Below are positions 36,960-45,739 of a stretch of 64,000 bases of DNA, in pieces. The position numbers and the translations under genes are program-made. How positions within the stretch are numbered: position 1 is the stretch's first letter; every line of letters starts with the position of its first letter. This DNA comes from Nodosilinea sp. E11 (lineage in GTDB: Bacteria > Cyanobacteriota > Cyanobacteriia > Phormidesmidales > Phormidesmidaceae): positions 1,730,001 to 1,794,000 of the forward strand of contig NZ_CP136520.1 in the NCBI RefSeq assembly GCF_032813545.1, in the 5' to 3' direction. The notes beneath the pieces were generated by a model that worked only from the letters and a program-made list of their open reading frames with translations, was not told the origin of the DNA and searched no databases.

Positions 36960-37158
36960 GCACCTGCTTTTCCCCAATCCCGGCCCTAAAATTTTCCTGA
37001 CCTAGGGGGTAACCGCCTGTGCTACCGTCGATCTAGCAACCTCAACCGCCCAGGGCGATCGCTGTAACTTTTCAAATTGTTCATCCAGATAAACTTCTTC
37101 CGGCCAGGGTAATCCTATAGAATCGTTGCGATATCGCCGTTCTCTCTCTTCCATACCC

Positions 37159-40100
37159 ATGAGTTCAACGCTCCACTCTTCCGGGGATACCCGGCCCGCA
37201 GCTCAAACCGATCCAGCTGGCCCTCCGACCTCTGTGGATAACCAGCCCTCTCGGCAAGACCTGCTGTTGCGCCATCGGCTGCGGGTAGTCGAAGACCTGT
37301 GGGAGAACGTGCTCGAACATGCCTGCGGTCCCGAGCTACTGAAGTTGCTCCAGCAGCTGCGGCGCATGTGTTCCCCTGAGGGGCAGGCCCCCACTGCCGA
37401 AGAGGCCAGGGTCAAGGCCGTCGTCGACGTGGTCGAGGCCCTCGACCTAGAAGACGCCATTCGCGCCTCGCGGGCCTTTGCTCTCTACTTTCAGCTGATC
37501 AACATCGTAGAGCAGCACTATGAGCAACGAGGCCAGCAGCAGCAGTACCGAGCTGCCTACGAAACCTCAGAACTAGCCCAGCGATCGGGGCATACCCCCT
37601 TCCCTGGCCCTGCCAATGGCAGCGATGGAGCCACTTACTCCGACGCTAAAAGCAGTTTCTTCCAGGCCGACTTGCTCAGCCGCAGCATTGCCGAACCCCC
37701 CGGTGGGCGCAAAGAAGCCGGTACTTTCCACTGGCTATTCCCCACCCTCAAGCGGCTCAACGTGCCGCCCCAGGTGATTCAAGACCTGATCGATCAGCTC
37801 GACGTGCGGCTGGTGTTTACCGCCCACCCCACCGAAATTGTGCGCCACACCATCCGCGATAAGCAGCGCCGCATTGCCAGCATTTTGCGCCAGATGGACC
37901 AGGCCGAAGAGAGTGCCCAAACCCTGGGTCTGGCCTCGTCATGGGAGATGGAAGAACTCAAAGACCAACTCACCGAAGAGATTCGCCTCTGGTGGCGCAC
38001 CGACGAACTGCACCAGTTTAAGCCCTCGGTGCTCGACGAGGTCGACTACACCCTGCACTACTTCAACGTGGTGCTATTTGAGGCGCTACCGCAGCTCTAT
38101 CAACGGTTTGACCGGGCGATCGCCACCACCTTCCCCGAGCTTGACCCACCCCGCCATCGCTTCTGCCGGTTTGGCTCCTGGGTGGGTTCTGACCGCGACG
38201 GCAACCCCTCCGTCACCCCCGAAGTCACCTGGAAAACCGCCTGCTATCAGCGCAATATGGTGCTGAGCAAGTACATTGCCTCGGTGGATAAGCTAACCGA
38301 GCTGCTCAGCCTGTCGCTGCACTGGAGCGAGGTTTTGCCCGAGTTACTAGAGTCGCTTGAGCAAGACCAGGTCAAAATGCCTGACATCTATGACGAGCTA
38401 GCCATTCGCTACCGTCAAGAACCCTACCGTCTCAAGCTGGCCTACATTAAACAGCGGCTCAAAAATACTCACGATCGCAGTCTGCGACTCTACCAGGGCG
38501 ACCCCTTTGCCGACCATTCCAAAGACCCCAGTGGCGCTCCCATCTACCGCTATAGCCATGAGCTATTGGCCGAGCTCCGGCTGATTCAGCGCAACCTTGA
38601 GGCCACCGGCCTCAACTGCCAAGACCTCAGCACCCTAATTTGCCAGGTCGAAATCTTTGGCTTTAACCTGGCCCAGCTCGACCTGCGCCAGGAGAGCACG
38701 CGCCACTCCGATGCCCTGGACGAGATCGCCCAGTACCTGCAAATTTTGCCTCAGCCCTACAGCGATCTGCCCGAGGCTGAAAAAATTGATTGGCTGGTCA
38801 GCGAACTCAAAACCCGCCGCCCCCTCACCCCCCGCGAGCTGCCGTTCTCTGACAAAACCCGCGAAACCATTGCCACTTTGCACATGGTGCGCCAGCTGCA
38901 CCAAGAGTTTGGCCCCGACATCTGCGGCAGCTACGTGATCAGCATGAGCCACACCGTCAGCGACCTACTAGAGGTGCTGCTGCTGGCCAAAGAAGCCGGT
39001 CTCTACGACCCCGCCACCGAGCTGAGCAGTCTCCAGCCAGTGCCCCTGTTTGAAACCGTCGAAGACCTCCAGCGGGCTCCAGCGGTGATGGATGCTCTCT
39101 TTCAAATTCCCCTGTACCGCAATCTGCTCCAGGGGCAAGCCGCTCAGCCTGCCGAACAAGGCCCTGGCAGTGTAGCCACCCCCCGCGCCGTCCCCCTACA
39201 AGAGGTGATGCTGGGCTACTCCGACAGCAACAAAGACTCTGGCTTTCTCAGCAGCAACTGGGAAATTCACAAAGCCCAGCAGTCGCTGCAAACCACCGCC
39301 GATCGCTACGGCGTGTCGCTACGCATTTTCCACGGGCGCGGGGGCTCGGTGGGGCGCGGCGGCGGCCCCGCCTACGAGGCGATTTTGGCCCAGCCGGGGC
39401 GCAGCATCAAGGGCCGGATCAAAATTACCGAGCAGGGCGAGGTGCTGGCCTCTAAGTACAACCTCGCCGACCTGGCTCTCTACAACCTCGAAACCGTCAC
39501 TACCGCTGTGATTCAGGCCAGCCTGCTGAGCAACAGCGTCGACGACATTCAGCCCTGGAAGGAAACCATGGAGGAGTTGGCCACCCGCTCCCGCAGCCAC
39601 TACCGCCAGCTGATCTACGAAGACCCCGACCTAGTCAACTTCTTCCACCAGGTCACCCCCATTCAAGAGATCAGCCAGCTCCAGATCAGCTCTCGCCCCG
39701 CCCGACGCGGTGGCAAAAAAGACCTCAGCAGCCTGCGGGCCATTCCCTGGGTCTTTAGCTGGACCCAGGCGCGATTCTTGCTGCCCTCCTGGTATGGCGT
39801 CGGCACCGCCCTGCAAGAATTTATGGACGAGTCGCCCGAAGAGCACCTTAAGGTCATGCGCTATTTCTACAGCAAGTGGCCGTTCTTTAAGATGGTGATC
39901 TCAAAGGTTGAGATGACCCTGGCCAAGGTCGATCTGCAAATTGCCGAGCACTACGTGCGCGAGCTGACCAACCCCGACGACAAAGAGCGCTTCCTCAAGT
40001 TGTTTGAGGCAATCTCCCAGGAGTTTTACCTGACCCGCGATATGGTGCTGCGCATTACCGACCACGAGCGCCTGCTCGATGGCGATCCCGATTTGCAGCG

Positions 40101-40293
40101 ATCGGTCTACCTGCGCAACGGTACCATTGTGCCCCTGGGTTTCTTGCAGGTGGCCCTGCTCAAGCGTCTGCGCCAGTACAAAGACCAGGCCGCTACGGGC
40201 ATTATTCGCTCGCGCTACAGCCAGGGCGAGCTGCTGCGCGGCGCACTGCTGACCATCAACGGCATCGCCGCTGGCATGCGAAATACAGGCTGA
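37159..40293 (+). CDS. ppc: Phosphoenolpyruvate carboxylase
   Basis: The enzyme is 1044 residues from the ATG at 37159; a TTG 33 bases upstream is less likely. It contains the catalytic VFTAHPTEI (His near 221), [11 protein letters not shown] and [14 protein letters not shown], and ends in the invariant RNTG. It adds bicarbonate to phosphoenolpyruvate to make oxaloacetate for amino-acid synthesis and the TCA reactions. Cyanobacterial enzymes lack the plant N-terminal phosphorylation serine region, and the divergent ~45-residue N-terminus here fits that. Confidence 0.97.
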   Translation: MSSTLHSSGDTRPAAQTDPAGPPTSVDNQPSRQDLLLRHRLRVVEDLWENVLEHACGPELLKLLQQLRRMCSPEGQAPTAEEARVKAVVDVVEALDLEDAIRASRAFALYFQLINIVEQHYEQRGQQQQYRAAYETSELAQRSGHTPFPGPANGSDGATYSDAKSSFFQADLLSRSIAEPPGGRKEAGTFHWLFPTLKRLNVPPQVIQDLIDQLDVRLVFTAHPTEIVRHTIRDKQRRIASILRQMDQAEESAQTLGLASSWEMEELKDQLTEEIRLWWRTDELHQFKPSVLDEVDYTLHYFNVVLFEALPQLYQRFDRAIATTFPELDPPRHRFCRFGSWVGSDRDGNPSVTPEVTWKTACYQRNMVLSKYIASVDKLTELLSLSLHWSEVLPELLESLEQDQVKMPDIYDELAIRYRQEPYRLKLAYIKQRLKNTHDRSLRLYQGDPFADHSKDPSGAPIYRYSHELLAELRLIQRNLEATGLNCQDLSTLICQVEIFGFNLAQLDLRQESTRHSDALDEIAQYLQILPQPYSDLPEAEKIDWLVSELKTRRPLTPRELPFSDKTRETIATLHMVRQLHQEFGPDICGSYVISMSHTVSDLLEVLLLAKEAGLYDPATELSSLQPVPLFETVEDLQRAPAVMDALFQIPLYRNLLQGQAAQPAEQGPGSVATPRAVPLQEVMLGYSDSNKDSGFLSSNWEIHKAQQSLQTTADRYGVSLRIFHGRGGSVGRGGGPAYEAILAQPGRSIKGRIKITEQGEVLASKYNLADLALYNLETVTTAVIQASLLSNSVDDIQPWKETMEELATRSRSHYRQLIYEDPDLVNFFHQVTPIQEISQLQISSRPARRGGKKDLSSLRAIPWVFSWTQARFLLPSWYGVGTALQEFMDESPEEHLKVMRYFYSKWPFFKMVISKVEMTLAKVDLQIAEHYVRELTNPDDKERFLKLFEAISQEFYLTRDMVLRITDHERLLDGDPDLQRSVYLRNGTIVPLGFLQVALLKRLRQYKDQAATGIIRSRYSQGELLRGALLTINGIAAGMRNTG

Positions 40294-40313
40294 TGGCAAT
40301 GGCTGAAAAACTT

Positions 40314-40350
40314 TTTTTCCAGTGGTGGGCACTGTTCACCACTGGAAAAA
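40314..40350. other. Strong hairpin between convergent genes
   Basis: TTTTTCCAGTGGTG (40314-40327) is the exact complement of CACCACTGGAAAAA (40337-40350), with a nine-base loop. Runs of T precede and runs of A follow the stem, which is the reverse of a canonical terminator. It may still protect or end both the ppc transcript and the convergent transcript ending at 40352. Confidence 0.6.
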
Positions 40351-40351
40351 C

Positions 40352-40921
40352 CTAGTTTAGCTGAGCTTGCTGGGCAACCTGATAGGCGGCCTCAGCCTCT
40401 CGCCGCAGCTGGTTAGACTCGGTTTGGGCGTCTTGGCCCAGTTGCTCAATGCTAGTGGCCATTTCATAGGCTGCTTGGCCCAACTGCTTGGCTTTTTCAA
40501 GTTTGGTGCTAAATTCCTCGGCAACTGATTCAATTTCAGCAAACAGAGCTTTGTACTCCTCTGGTGGACTGTCCAGCCAGGCTTGGAAGTCTTGGGGCTT
40601 TGCTGTCAGCAGAGTCAGCGCTGTTTCCCATGAGGTCTTGAAGCTGAAATTAAGTGCCTTTAGCGACTCATGCTTAGCTCTGAGTTGCTTGAGGGTGGAG
40701 ACCTGAGCTAGAGCATAGACCTCAGCTTTTAACTCAGGGATGGTTTTCGCGGGGGCTGGATCGCCGACTGGTCTAGTTTCCAAAAATGCGATCGCATTTT
40801 GCCAAGAGGTTTTGAGGCTCAGGTTGAGCTGAGCGATCGCTCCATACTTCGCCTTTAACTGCTGGGTAGTGGTCACTCCTCCCAGCTCGTAGGCTTTGGC
40901 TTTTAAGTCGTTAATTCTCAT
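40352..40921 (-). CDS. Hypothetical protein with an internal duplication
   Basis: The 189-residue protein has two copies of a ~45-residue module. LKAKAYELGGVTTTQQLKAK...LSLKTSWQNAIAFLE spans about 5-48, and LKAEVYALAQVSTLKQLRAK...FSFKTSWETALTLLT about 63-106. The remaining ~80 residues are helical and charged (SVAEEFSTKLEKAKQLGQAAYEMA). I do not recognise a family. The ATG at 40921 overlaps the end of the upstream coiled-coil gene by 11 bp, so the two are probably translated together; ATG/GTG at 40933/40936 are alternatives. It is the third gene of the run that begins with the HEPN-MNT gene. Confidence 0.65.
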   Translation of the reverse strand: MRINDLKAKAYELGGVTTTQQLKAKYGAIAQLNLSLKTSWQNAIAFLETRPVGDPAPAKTIPELKAEVYALAQVSTLKQLRAKHESLKALNFSFKTSWETALTLLTAKPQDFQAWLDSPPEEYKALFAEIESVAEEFSTKLEKAKQLGQAAYEMATSIEQLGQDAQTESNQLRREAEAAYQVAQQAQLN

Positions 40922-41663
40922 GGCGGCGACCATCACGGCGAATTTCTACAATACCTAGCTTGGTCTGCTTGCGGAGTTGAGATAGTTCTAACGTTAGCGC
41001 CTCATTTTCACTACGCAGTTGCTGGTTCTCCTGTGTAGCGTGGGTAAGTTGTTGACGCAGTTCTTCTGCCGCCGCTCGGGCTGCATCACGCTCGTTCCGA
41101 AAGCGAGTGGTATGGGCAACGCGACCGCCAAGGCGCTGATTATTTTTGGCAAGTTCCTGTCTACGCTTGGCAACTTTCTCAAATTCTTGCTTGAGAGTCT
41201 CAAATTCCTGGAGTAAGTCGCTGTAAGCTTTGGCCTGTTCAGCCTCAGCTCTAAGGGTCTCGTTTTCAGTTTCGAGGATAGAGATGCGGTTTTGCAGCGC
41301 TTGGATATCCTGGTCTTTGCCAAAAATAATTTCCTGAAACGCCTGGATGATCTTCTGAAATTTATTCTTAGTATGGGCAAGATCTTGGACTTCGTTCTGC
41401 AGCTCGGCGATGTGGCGATTGAGAAAGCCCGCCCGCCGCTGGAGCACCTGGGCAGTGCACTGGTACTTAATGACCGCGATGACCTGGCTGCGTTCCGGTT
41501 CGTCTAGCAGCACGACTTCATGACTGGCGCGAAGACTGTCGTAGTTAGTGCAATCGTGGCGCAAACGTGGGGTCTCAATATGGCCAGGAGAAGAGACGAT
41601 GCTCAGATTTTTGAGGCGTACCTTGCTATGCCAGTAGTCAAAGAGTTCTTTTGAATCGTTCAT
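40911..41663 (-). CDS. Coiled-coil protein of unknown function
   Basis: From the ATG at 41663 the protein has 250 residues. The first ~75 form a compact region (DYWHSKVRLKNLSIVSSPGH, then RLRHDCTNYDSLR). The rest is an almost continuous coiled coil rich in Glu, Gln, Lys and Leu (about 75-235). A short basic tail ends RRDGRRHEN. I know no function. It lies 116 bp after the HEPN-MNT fusion gene and overlaps the next gene by 11 bp, suggesting an operon. It could be a scaffold or partner for its neighbours. A TTG at 41690 is a possible earlier start. Confidence 0.68.
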   Translation of the reverse strand: MNDSKELFDYWHSKVRLKNLSIVSSPGHIETPRLRHDCTNYDSLRASHEVVLLDEPERSQVIAVIKYQCTAQVLQRRAGFLNRHIAELQNEVQDLAHTKNKFQKIIQAFQEIIFGKDQDIQALQNRISILETENETLRAEAEQAKAYSDLLQEFETLKQEFEKVAKRRQELAKNNQRLGGRVAHTTRFRNERDAARAAAEELRQQLTHATQENQQLRSENEALTLELSQLRKQTKLGIVEIRRDGRRHEN

Positions 41664-41779
41664 CACGGCGATCGCGGCGTTGGTTGTCAACTGATTTAGG
41701 TTCAGAATACCCGCCTGCCTTTGAATCTAAGGCTTTCCCTGAGTTCCTTTACTCAGTCTCTATAGACTTAATGATCAAA

Positions 41780-42490
41780 TCAACCATTGCGGTAGATGGA
41801 TATGCCTTCTTTGTTGATGTGCTGCCTGAGTGATTCGCAAGGGATCATGCCATAGGCTACAAAGTTAAAAAAGTAGGGCAAGTAGGTATCTGCTTCAATG
41901 TCAAACTTTAGCCGAGCCGCCAAGGCTGAAGTGACGCCGTCGCCCTTGATTGCAATATCTACATCCGAGGCAGGTTTCTGGGTGCAGAGGGCGCGGGAGC
42001 CAAACAAAATGGCCTCTTCTATCTCTGGGTAGGCGGCGATGAACTGAACGATGTCTTTGAGTTGTTGCTTAGAGAGGCCATAGCTCATGGCTTGGCTGAA
42101 TTCGCTGTGAAATGCCTGCACCAGGGGTATAAACTCATCTCGAATGAACGTGATCATCTCTTGCAAGACGGCTGTGTCGTAAACATGGTTGGTCATATTG
42201 CGTCGGGCAATGGTGGCCATCCAGTCTTCAGGGCTAGTAATCATCCCCGCCTGAAACGCTACTCGCACCGTTTGTTTACTATTGCTAAGGCCGCTGTAGC
42301 CGTCATACTCCAGATACTCTTTCATCGTTCTCCAAGCGATCTCAAAGGTGAACGCAAAGGCCTGAATCAGGGCGATTTGAACGACCTCGTCATCGGGGGC
42401 GGTCTGGTAGCGCTCAAACACGCGGCCAAAGGTCTGGTAGGCCTCGTCAAAGTTTTGAAACCGTTGCACCCAGCGTAGATCGTGGCTCAT
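41780..42490 (-). CDS. Fused HEPN (HI0074/HepT-like) and MNT nucleotidyltransferase protein
   Basis: The 236-residue protein joins two families usually encoded by adjacent genes. Residues 1-135 resemble HI0074 (nucleotidyltransferase substrate-binding, HEPN superfamily) and contain RNMTNHVY, a full RX4HXY motif (Arg97, His102, Tyr104). Residues 138-236 resemble HI0073/MntA, with GSRALCTQKPASDVDIAI giving GSX10DXD (Gly164-Ser165, Asp176, Asp178). In the studied HepT-MntA toxin-antitoxin pair, MntA adds AMP to the tyrosine of this motif to silence the HEPN RNase. Here both could act in cis (inference). It heads a three-gene minus-strand run. An enzyme with another role is the alternative. Confidence 0.85.
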   Translation of the reverse strand: MSHDLRWVQRFQNFDEAYQTFGRVFERYQTAPDDEVVQIALIQAFAFTFEIAWRTMKEYLEYDGYSGLSNSKQTVRVAFQAGMITSPEDWMATIARRNMTNHVYDTAVLQEMITFIRDEFIPLVQAFHSEFSQAMSYGLSKQQLKDIVQFIAAYPEIEEAILFGSRALCTQKPASDVDIAIKGDGVTSALAARLKFDIEADTYLPYFFNFVAYGMIPCESLRQHINKEGISIYRNG

Positions 42491-42891
42491 GCTGCATCAT
42501 TGATAAGTGAGCGGCGGGTTTGCTGAGAATCAAGGTGTAATAGCGTGGCCGTCTCGGCTGTCTACGGTCGGGCAAGATGCCCACCCCACGCACCGTGGTT
42601 TCAATCAATATCACGATTCTTTAGCTAAATCTCAAGATCTCGCAAAGCCGCCGTTGATGCAGACTAAGCCCCGGTAATACCTGGCTTTTGGTCAGCTATT
42701 GAGAATTTCTTGCCAACAATCTTGTTTACAGCAAAATTTGGTGTGTTGAAATCTGAACCATGCAGTAAGCTTATCGGCAGGCTCAGGGTAATGGTGGCTG
42801 AAATCGCCCCATGCGACAGATGCAGGTCGGTATCAAGCAGCCCAACACAAGCGGCCAACACAACAAGTTTGCAGGTTTGAGGAGTAACTCC
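42491..42891. other. 401-bp intergenic region
   Basis: The region separates the divergent HEPN-MNT and barrel-protein genes. Near 42566-42590 it contains GGTCGGGCAAGATGCCCACCCC, a degenerate REP-type palindrome. The rest is AT-richer and probably holds both promoters. A GAGGAG ribosome-binding site at 42879-42884 belongs to the downstream gene. No RNA gene is evident. Confidence 0.4.
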
Positions 42892-43431
42892 ATGAAAAGC
42901 TTAGGGCGTTGGATAGGGCATACGGCAGGGGCCGCCCTGTTGGCGACGGCAGCTACCGTCACAGGCGCGGCGATCGCACCCGAAGCCGCCCAGGCCCAGG
43001 TGGCCTATGGTAGCTATGTGGGTATAGGTGCCGGTATTGGCGTCACCAACGATGCGGCCACCGGCCAGGGCAGCGGGATGCAGGGGGTAATCTCCGGGCG
43101 CTACCGCCTGTTGCAATATCCGGTGTCGCTGCGAGCCCAGGCGTTTCTATTTGGCGGCGAGTTTGCCTTTGTGCCCACCGTTTCCTACGACGTGCCTCTG
43201 AGCTGGAATACCGATGTCTATGTGGGGGCAGGCGCGTCCTTTGTGGGCGGCGGCAACAATCCTTCCATCGTGGGCGACAAAACCTCTTTTGTGCTGCAAC
43301 CCGGCATTGACTATCTGTTCCCCAACAGCAATATGGTGGCCTTTGGCAACGCAATTTTTGCCTTCGATGCCTACCGTCAGGGCGGCAACATGGCCGTCTC
43401 GGTACAGGGCGGCGTCGGCATCCAGTTCTAG
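42892..43431 (+). CDS. Exported beta-barrel-like envelope protein
   Basis: Starting at the ATG at 42892, eight bases after GAGGAG, gives 179 residues with a signal peptide ending in EAAQA near residue 38. The mature part is glycine-rich with alternating hydrophobic strands (YGSYVGIGAGIGV, VYVGAGASFVGGG) and ends in a barrel-type terminal strand, VSVQGGVGIQF, whose final Phe is typical of outer-membrane proteins. A small 8-strand barrel in the outer membrane is likely. No specific function can be assigned. A terminator follows. Confidence 0.75.
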   Translation: MKSLGRWIGHTAGAALLATAATVTGAAIAPEAAQAQVAYGSYVGIGAGIGVTNDAATGQGSGMQGVISGRYRLLQYPVSLRAQAFLFGGEFAFVPTVSYDVPLSWNTDVYVGAGASFVGGGNNPSIVGDKTSFVLQPGIDYLFPNSNMVAFGNAIFAFDAYRQGGNMAVSVQGGVGIQF

Positions 43432-43462
43432 CAACTGCGCCAATCCTCAACTGAAACTTCAA

Positions 43463-43502
43463 AGCGCTCGTGGCCCTAGGGGTTGCACGGGTGCTTTTTT
43501 TT
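43463..43502 (+). terminator. Intrinsic terminator after the barrel protein gene
   Basis: AGC...CGTG pairs with CACG...GCT around an inner CCCTAGGGG hairpin and leads into eight T residues (43495-43502). Confidence 0.65.
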
Positions 43503-43660
43503 GGGTGGCAGGTGTCGGGTGGCAGGTGGCAGGTGTCGGGCAAAACCGTGAACCATGACCTGTGAACCGTGAACCTAAACAACCCACCCCTGCCCCTCCC
43601 ACGAGGGGATGCCGAAACCGTGAACCCGATACCCAATACCCGATACCCGATACCCGCCCC
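43501..43660. repeat. Degenerate heptanucleotide tandem-repeat block
   Basis: Three kinds of 7-bp repeats follow each other: GGTGGCA/GGTGTCG (43503-43540), CGTGAAC/TGTGAAC (43547-43573) and GATACCC (43628-43656). Such short tandemly repeated repetitive sequences are known from cyanobacteria. The block lies directly upstream of the HerA-like gene. Confidence 0.75.
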
Positions 43661-43711
43661 AACCAGGACAAATGTATTAAGATCGACTGAACTCACACAG
43701 AGGATTGGCCA

Positions 43712-45445
43712 ATGGGGATGAGTCAACCGCTGGGGTCAGTGATCCAGGGTTCGCTGAGTCAGGGGCTGGAGGTGCGGCTGCACCCCGATATCTCGGTGGA
43801 AGATATGCGGGTGGGCAAGTTTCTGGTGGTGCAGGGGCGGCGATCGCAGTTTTTCTGCATGCTCACCGATGTCACCCTGGGCACGGGTAGCCAGCGCATT
43901 TTGGCTCATCCGCCGGAGCCGACGAATCTGTTTTTGCAGGAGGTGCTGGCGGGTACGGGTACCTACGGCACGATCAACCTGACGCCGATGCTGATGTTTA
44001 CGCAGCAGGAGGGTGAGGGGGTGAAGGGTGAAGGGGGGAAGGGTGAGGGGGTGAAGGGTAGAGGGGCTGACAGTAGCTATGGGTCGATGGCGGTGCAGAG
44101 CAACGCCGATGTGGAGCTGCTGCCGGTGAAGACGATTCCAGCGCACTTTAGCCAGGTTTATGACGCTAGCGATCGCGACTTTCGCATCATCTTTGGCTGG
44201 GAGGATGACCCCCATCGGCGCAACTTTGCGATTGGCCAGCCAATCGATATGGAGGTGCCGGTGTGCCTGGATCTAGACCGGTTTGTGGAGCGTAGCAACG
44301 GCATCTTTGGTAAGTCGGGCACGGGCAAGTCGTTTCTCACCCGGCTGCTGCTGGCGGGGGTGATTCAGCGCCAGGCGGCGGTAAATTTGATCTTTGATAT
44401 GCACTCGGAGTACGGCTGGGAGGCGGTCAGCGAGGGCAAGCAGTTCAGCACCGTTAAAGGGCTGAGGCAGCTGTTTCCGGGGCAGGTGCAGATGTTTACC
44501 CTCGACCCCGAGGCCACCCAGCGGCGGGGGGTGCGCGATGCCCAGGAACTCTACATCAGCTTCGACCAGATTGATGTGGAGGACTTGAATCTGGTACGGG
44601 GGGAGTTGAACCTGTCGGAGGCCAGCCTGGAGAACGCGATTATCCTTCGCAACGAGTTTGGCAAGGGCTGGATCAACCGGCTGCTGACGATGACCAACGA
44701 GGAAATTCAGGAGTTCTGTGAGACCAAGCTGGGCAGCAAGTCGTCGATTATGGCCTTGCAGCGCAAGCTCACCCGGTTGGCCGACATTAAATATATGAAG
44801 GCGGCCAGCGGCACCAACTACATTCAGCAGATTCTCGCCGCCATTGACGACGGCAAGCATGTGGTGGTCGAGTTTGGCTCTCAGTCAAACATGCTGGCCT
44901 ACATGCTGGCCACCAATGTGATCGCCCGCCGTATCCACGCCAGCTACGTGAAAAAGGCCGATCGCTACCTCCAGACCAAGAACGTGGTCGATCGCCCCCG
45001 CCAGCTGATGATCACGATCGAAGAGGCCCACCGCTTTTTGGACCCGGCCACGGCGCGGCAGACGATCTTTGGCACCATTGCCCGGGAAATGCGTAAGTAC
45101 TTCGTCACCTTGCTGGTGGTCGATCAGCGGCCCTCGGGCATCGACAACGAGGTGATGTCGCAGATTGGCACCCGCATTACTGCTTTGCTCAACGACGAGA
45201 AAGACATCGACGCGATCTTTACCGGGGTGTCGGGGGGGCAGAGCCTGCGATCGGTGCTGGCCAAGCTCGACTCGAAACAGCAGGCCCTAGTGCTGGGGCA
45301 CGCGGTACCGATGCCGGTGGTGGTGCGCACCCGCCCCTACGACAGCACCTTCTACGCCCAGGTGGGGGCAACGGCCTGGGAGGAACTGCCCGACGAGATG
45401 GTATTTAAAGCGTCAGAGAGGGCTCGGGCCGACCTAGGTTTCTAG
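43712..45445 (+). CDS. HerA/DUF87-family ATP-binding protein
   Basis: The 577-residue protein has an N-terminal HAS-barrel-like region (VRLHPDISVEDMRVGKFLVVQG). The FtsK/HerA-type ATPase carries GKSGTGKSFLTRLLL (Walker A, about 201), LIFDMHSEYGWEAV, and LMITIEEAHRFLDP (Walker B, about 433), and the C-terminal part has a DNA-translocase-like arginine region. HerA-type motors act in DNA end processing, usually with NurA; no nuclease gene adjoins. Residues about 100-121 are encoded by a 4x15-bp tandem repeat (44011-44070) that inserts a Gly/Lys/Glu-rich loop between barrel and ATPase. Its cellular role is unknown. Confidence 0.85.
   Translation: MGMSQPLGSVIQGSLSQGLEVRLHPDISVEDMRVGKFLVVQGRRSQFFCMLTDVTLGTGSQRILAHPPEPTNLFLQEVLAGTGTYGTINLTPMLMFTQQEGEGVKGEGGKGEGVKGRGADSSYGSMAVQSNADVELLPVKTIPAHFSQVYDASDRDFRIIFGWEDDPHRRNFAIGQPIDMEVPVCLDLDRFVERSNGIFGKSGTGKSFLTRLLLAGVIQRQAAVNLIFDMHSEYGWEAVSEGKQFSTVKGLRQLFPGQVQMFTLDPEATQRRGVRDAQELYISFDQIDVEDLNLVRGELNLSEASLENAIILRNEFGKGWINRLLTMTNEEIQEFCETKLGSKSSIMALQRKLTRLADIKYMKAASGTNYIQQILAAIDDGKHVVVEFGSQSNMLAYMLATNVIARRIHASYVKKADRYLQTKNVVDRPRQLMITIEEAHRFLDPATARQTIFGTIAREMRKYFVTLLVVDQRPSGIDNEVMSQIGTRITALLNDEKDIDAIFTGVSGGQSLRSVLAKLDSKQQALVLGHAVPMPVVVRTRPYDSTFYAQVGATAWEELPDEMVFKASERARADLGF
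44011..44070. repeat. Four 15-bp tandem repeats inside the HerA-like gene
   Basis: Units GGGTGAGGGGGTGAA, GGGTGAAGGGGGGAA, GGGTGAGGGGGTGAA and GGGTAGAGGGGCTGA lie end to end. Units 1 and 3 are identical. Because the period is 15, the frame is kept and pentapeptides like GEGVK are produced. The sequence type is the reverse complement of the CCCTCAC-type repeats at 47873-47995. Confidence 0.92.
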
Positions 45446-45739
45446 GCGATCGCCGTAGCGGTGCCACCCCTGGGACGGTTTGTCCTAACGTGCTACCCTT
45501 GTGGCTAATCGTTGCTGTTGGGGTAGCAGCTTGCTACTCTAACCTTAAATTTCTAAGTATTCTTGAGACAATTGCTAAAGTAGTGAGATGTGTGCCGTGC
45601 TGCGGGCGGCAGGCAAATTTGAGTACTGTTTGAGTTCCTGCGCATTTTAACCGCAGCCGGGCCTTACCACCCGATGGGCAAATTATTAAACTGGGAAATA
45701 GGCATCTTCCCCTCTTTTGAGGCCAGGACCGACAACTTT

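Noticed and set aside
40314-40350. Canonical bidirectional terminator between ppc and its convergent neighbour
   Set aside because: The stem is perfect, but T-runs are on the 5' side and A-runs on the 3' side for both strands, so I list it as a hairpin only.
42062-42478. 138-residue frame on the + strand
   Set aside because: It is entirely antisense to the HEPN-MNT gene, whose two motif-bearing domains clearly mark the coding strand.
43043-43726. 227-residue frame on the minus strand
   Set aside because: It overlaps the barrel-protein gene and the heptamer block; its Arg/Pro/His-rich translation is typical of an antisense frame.
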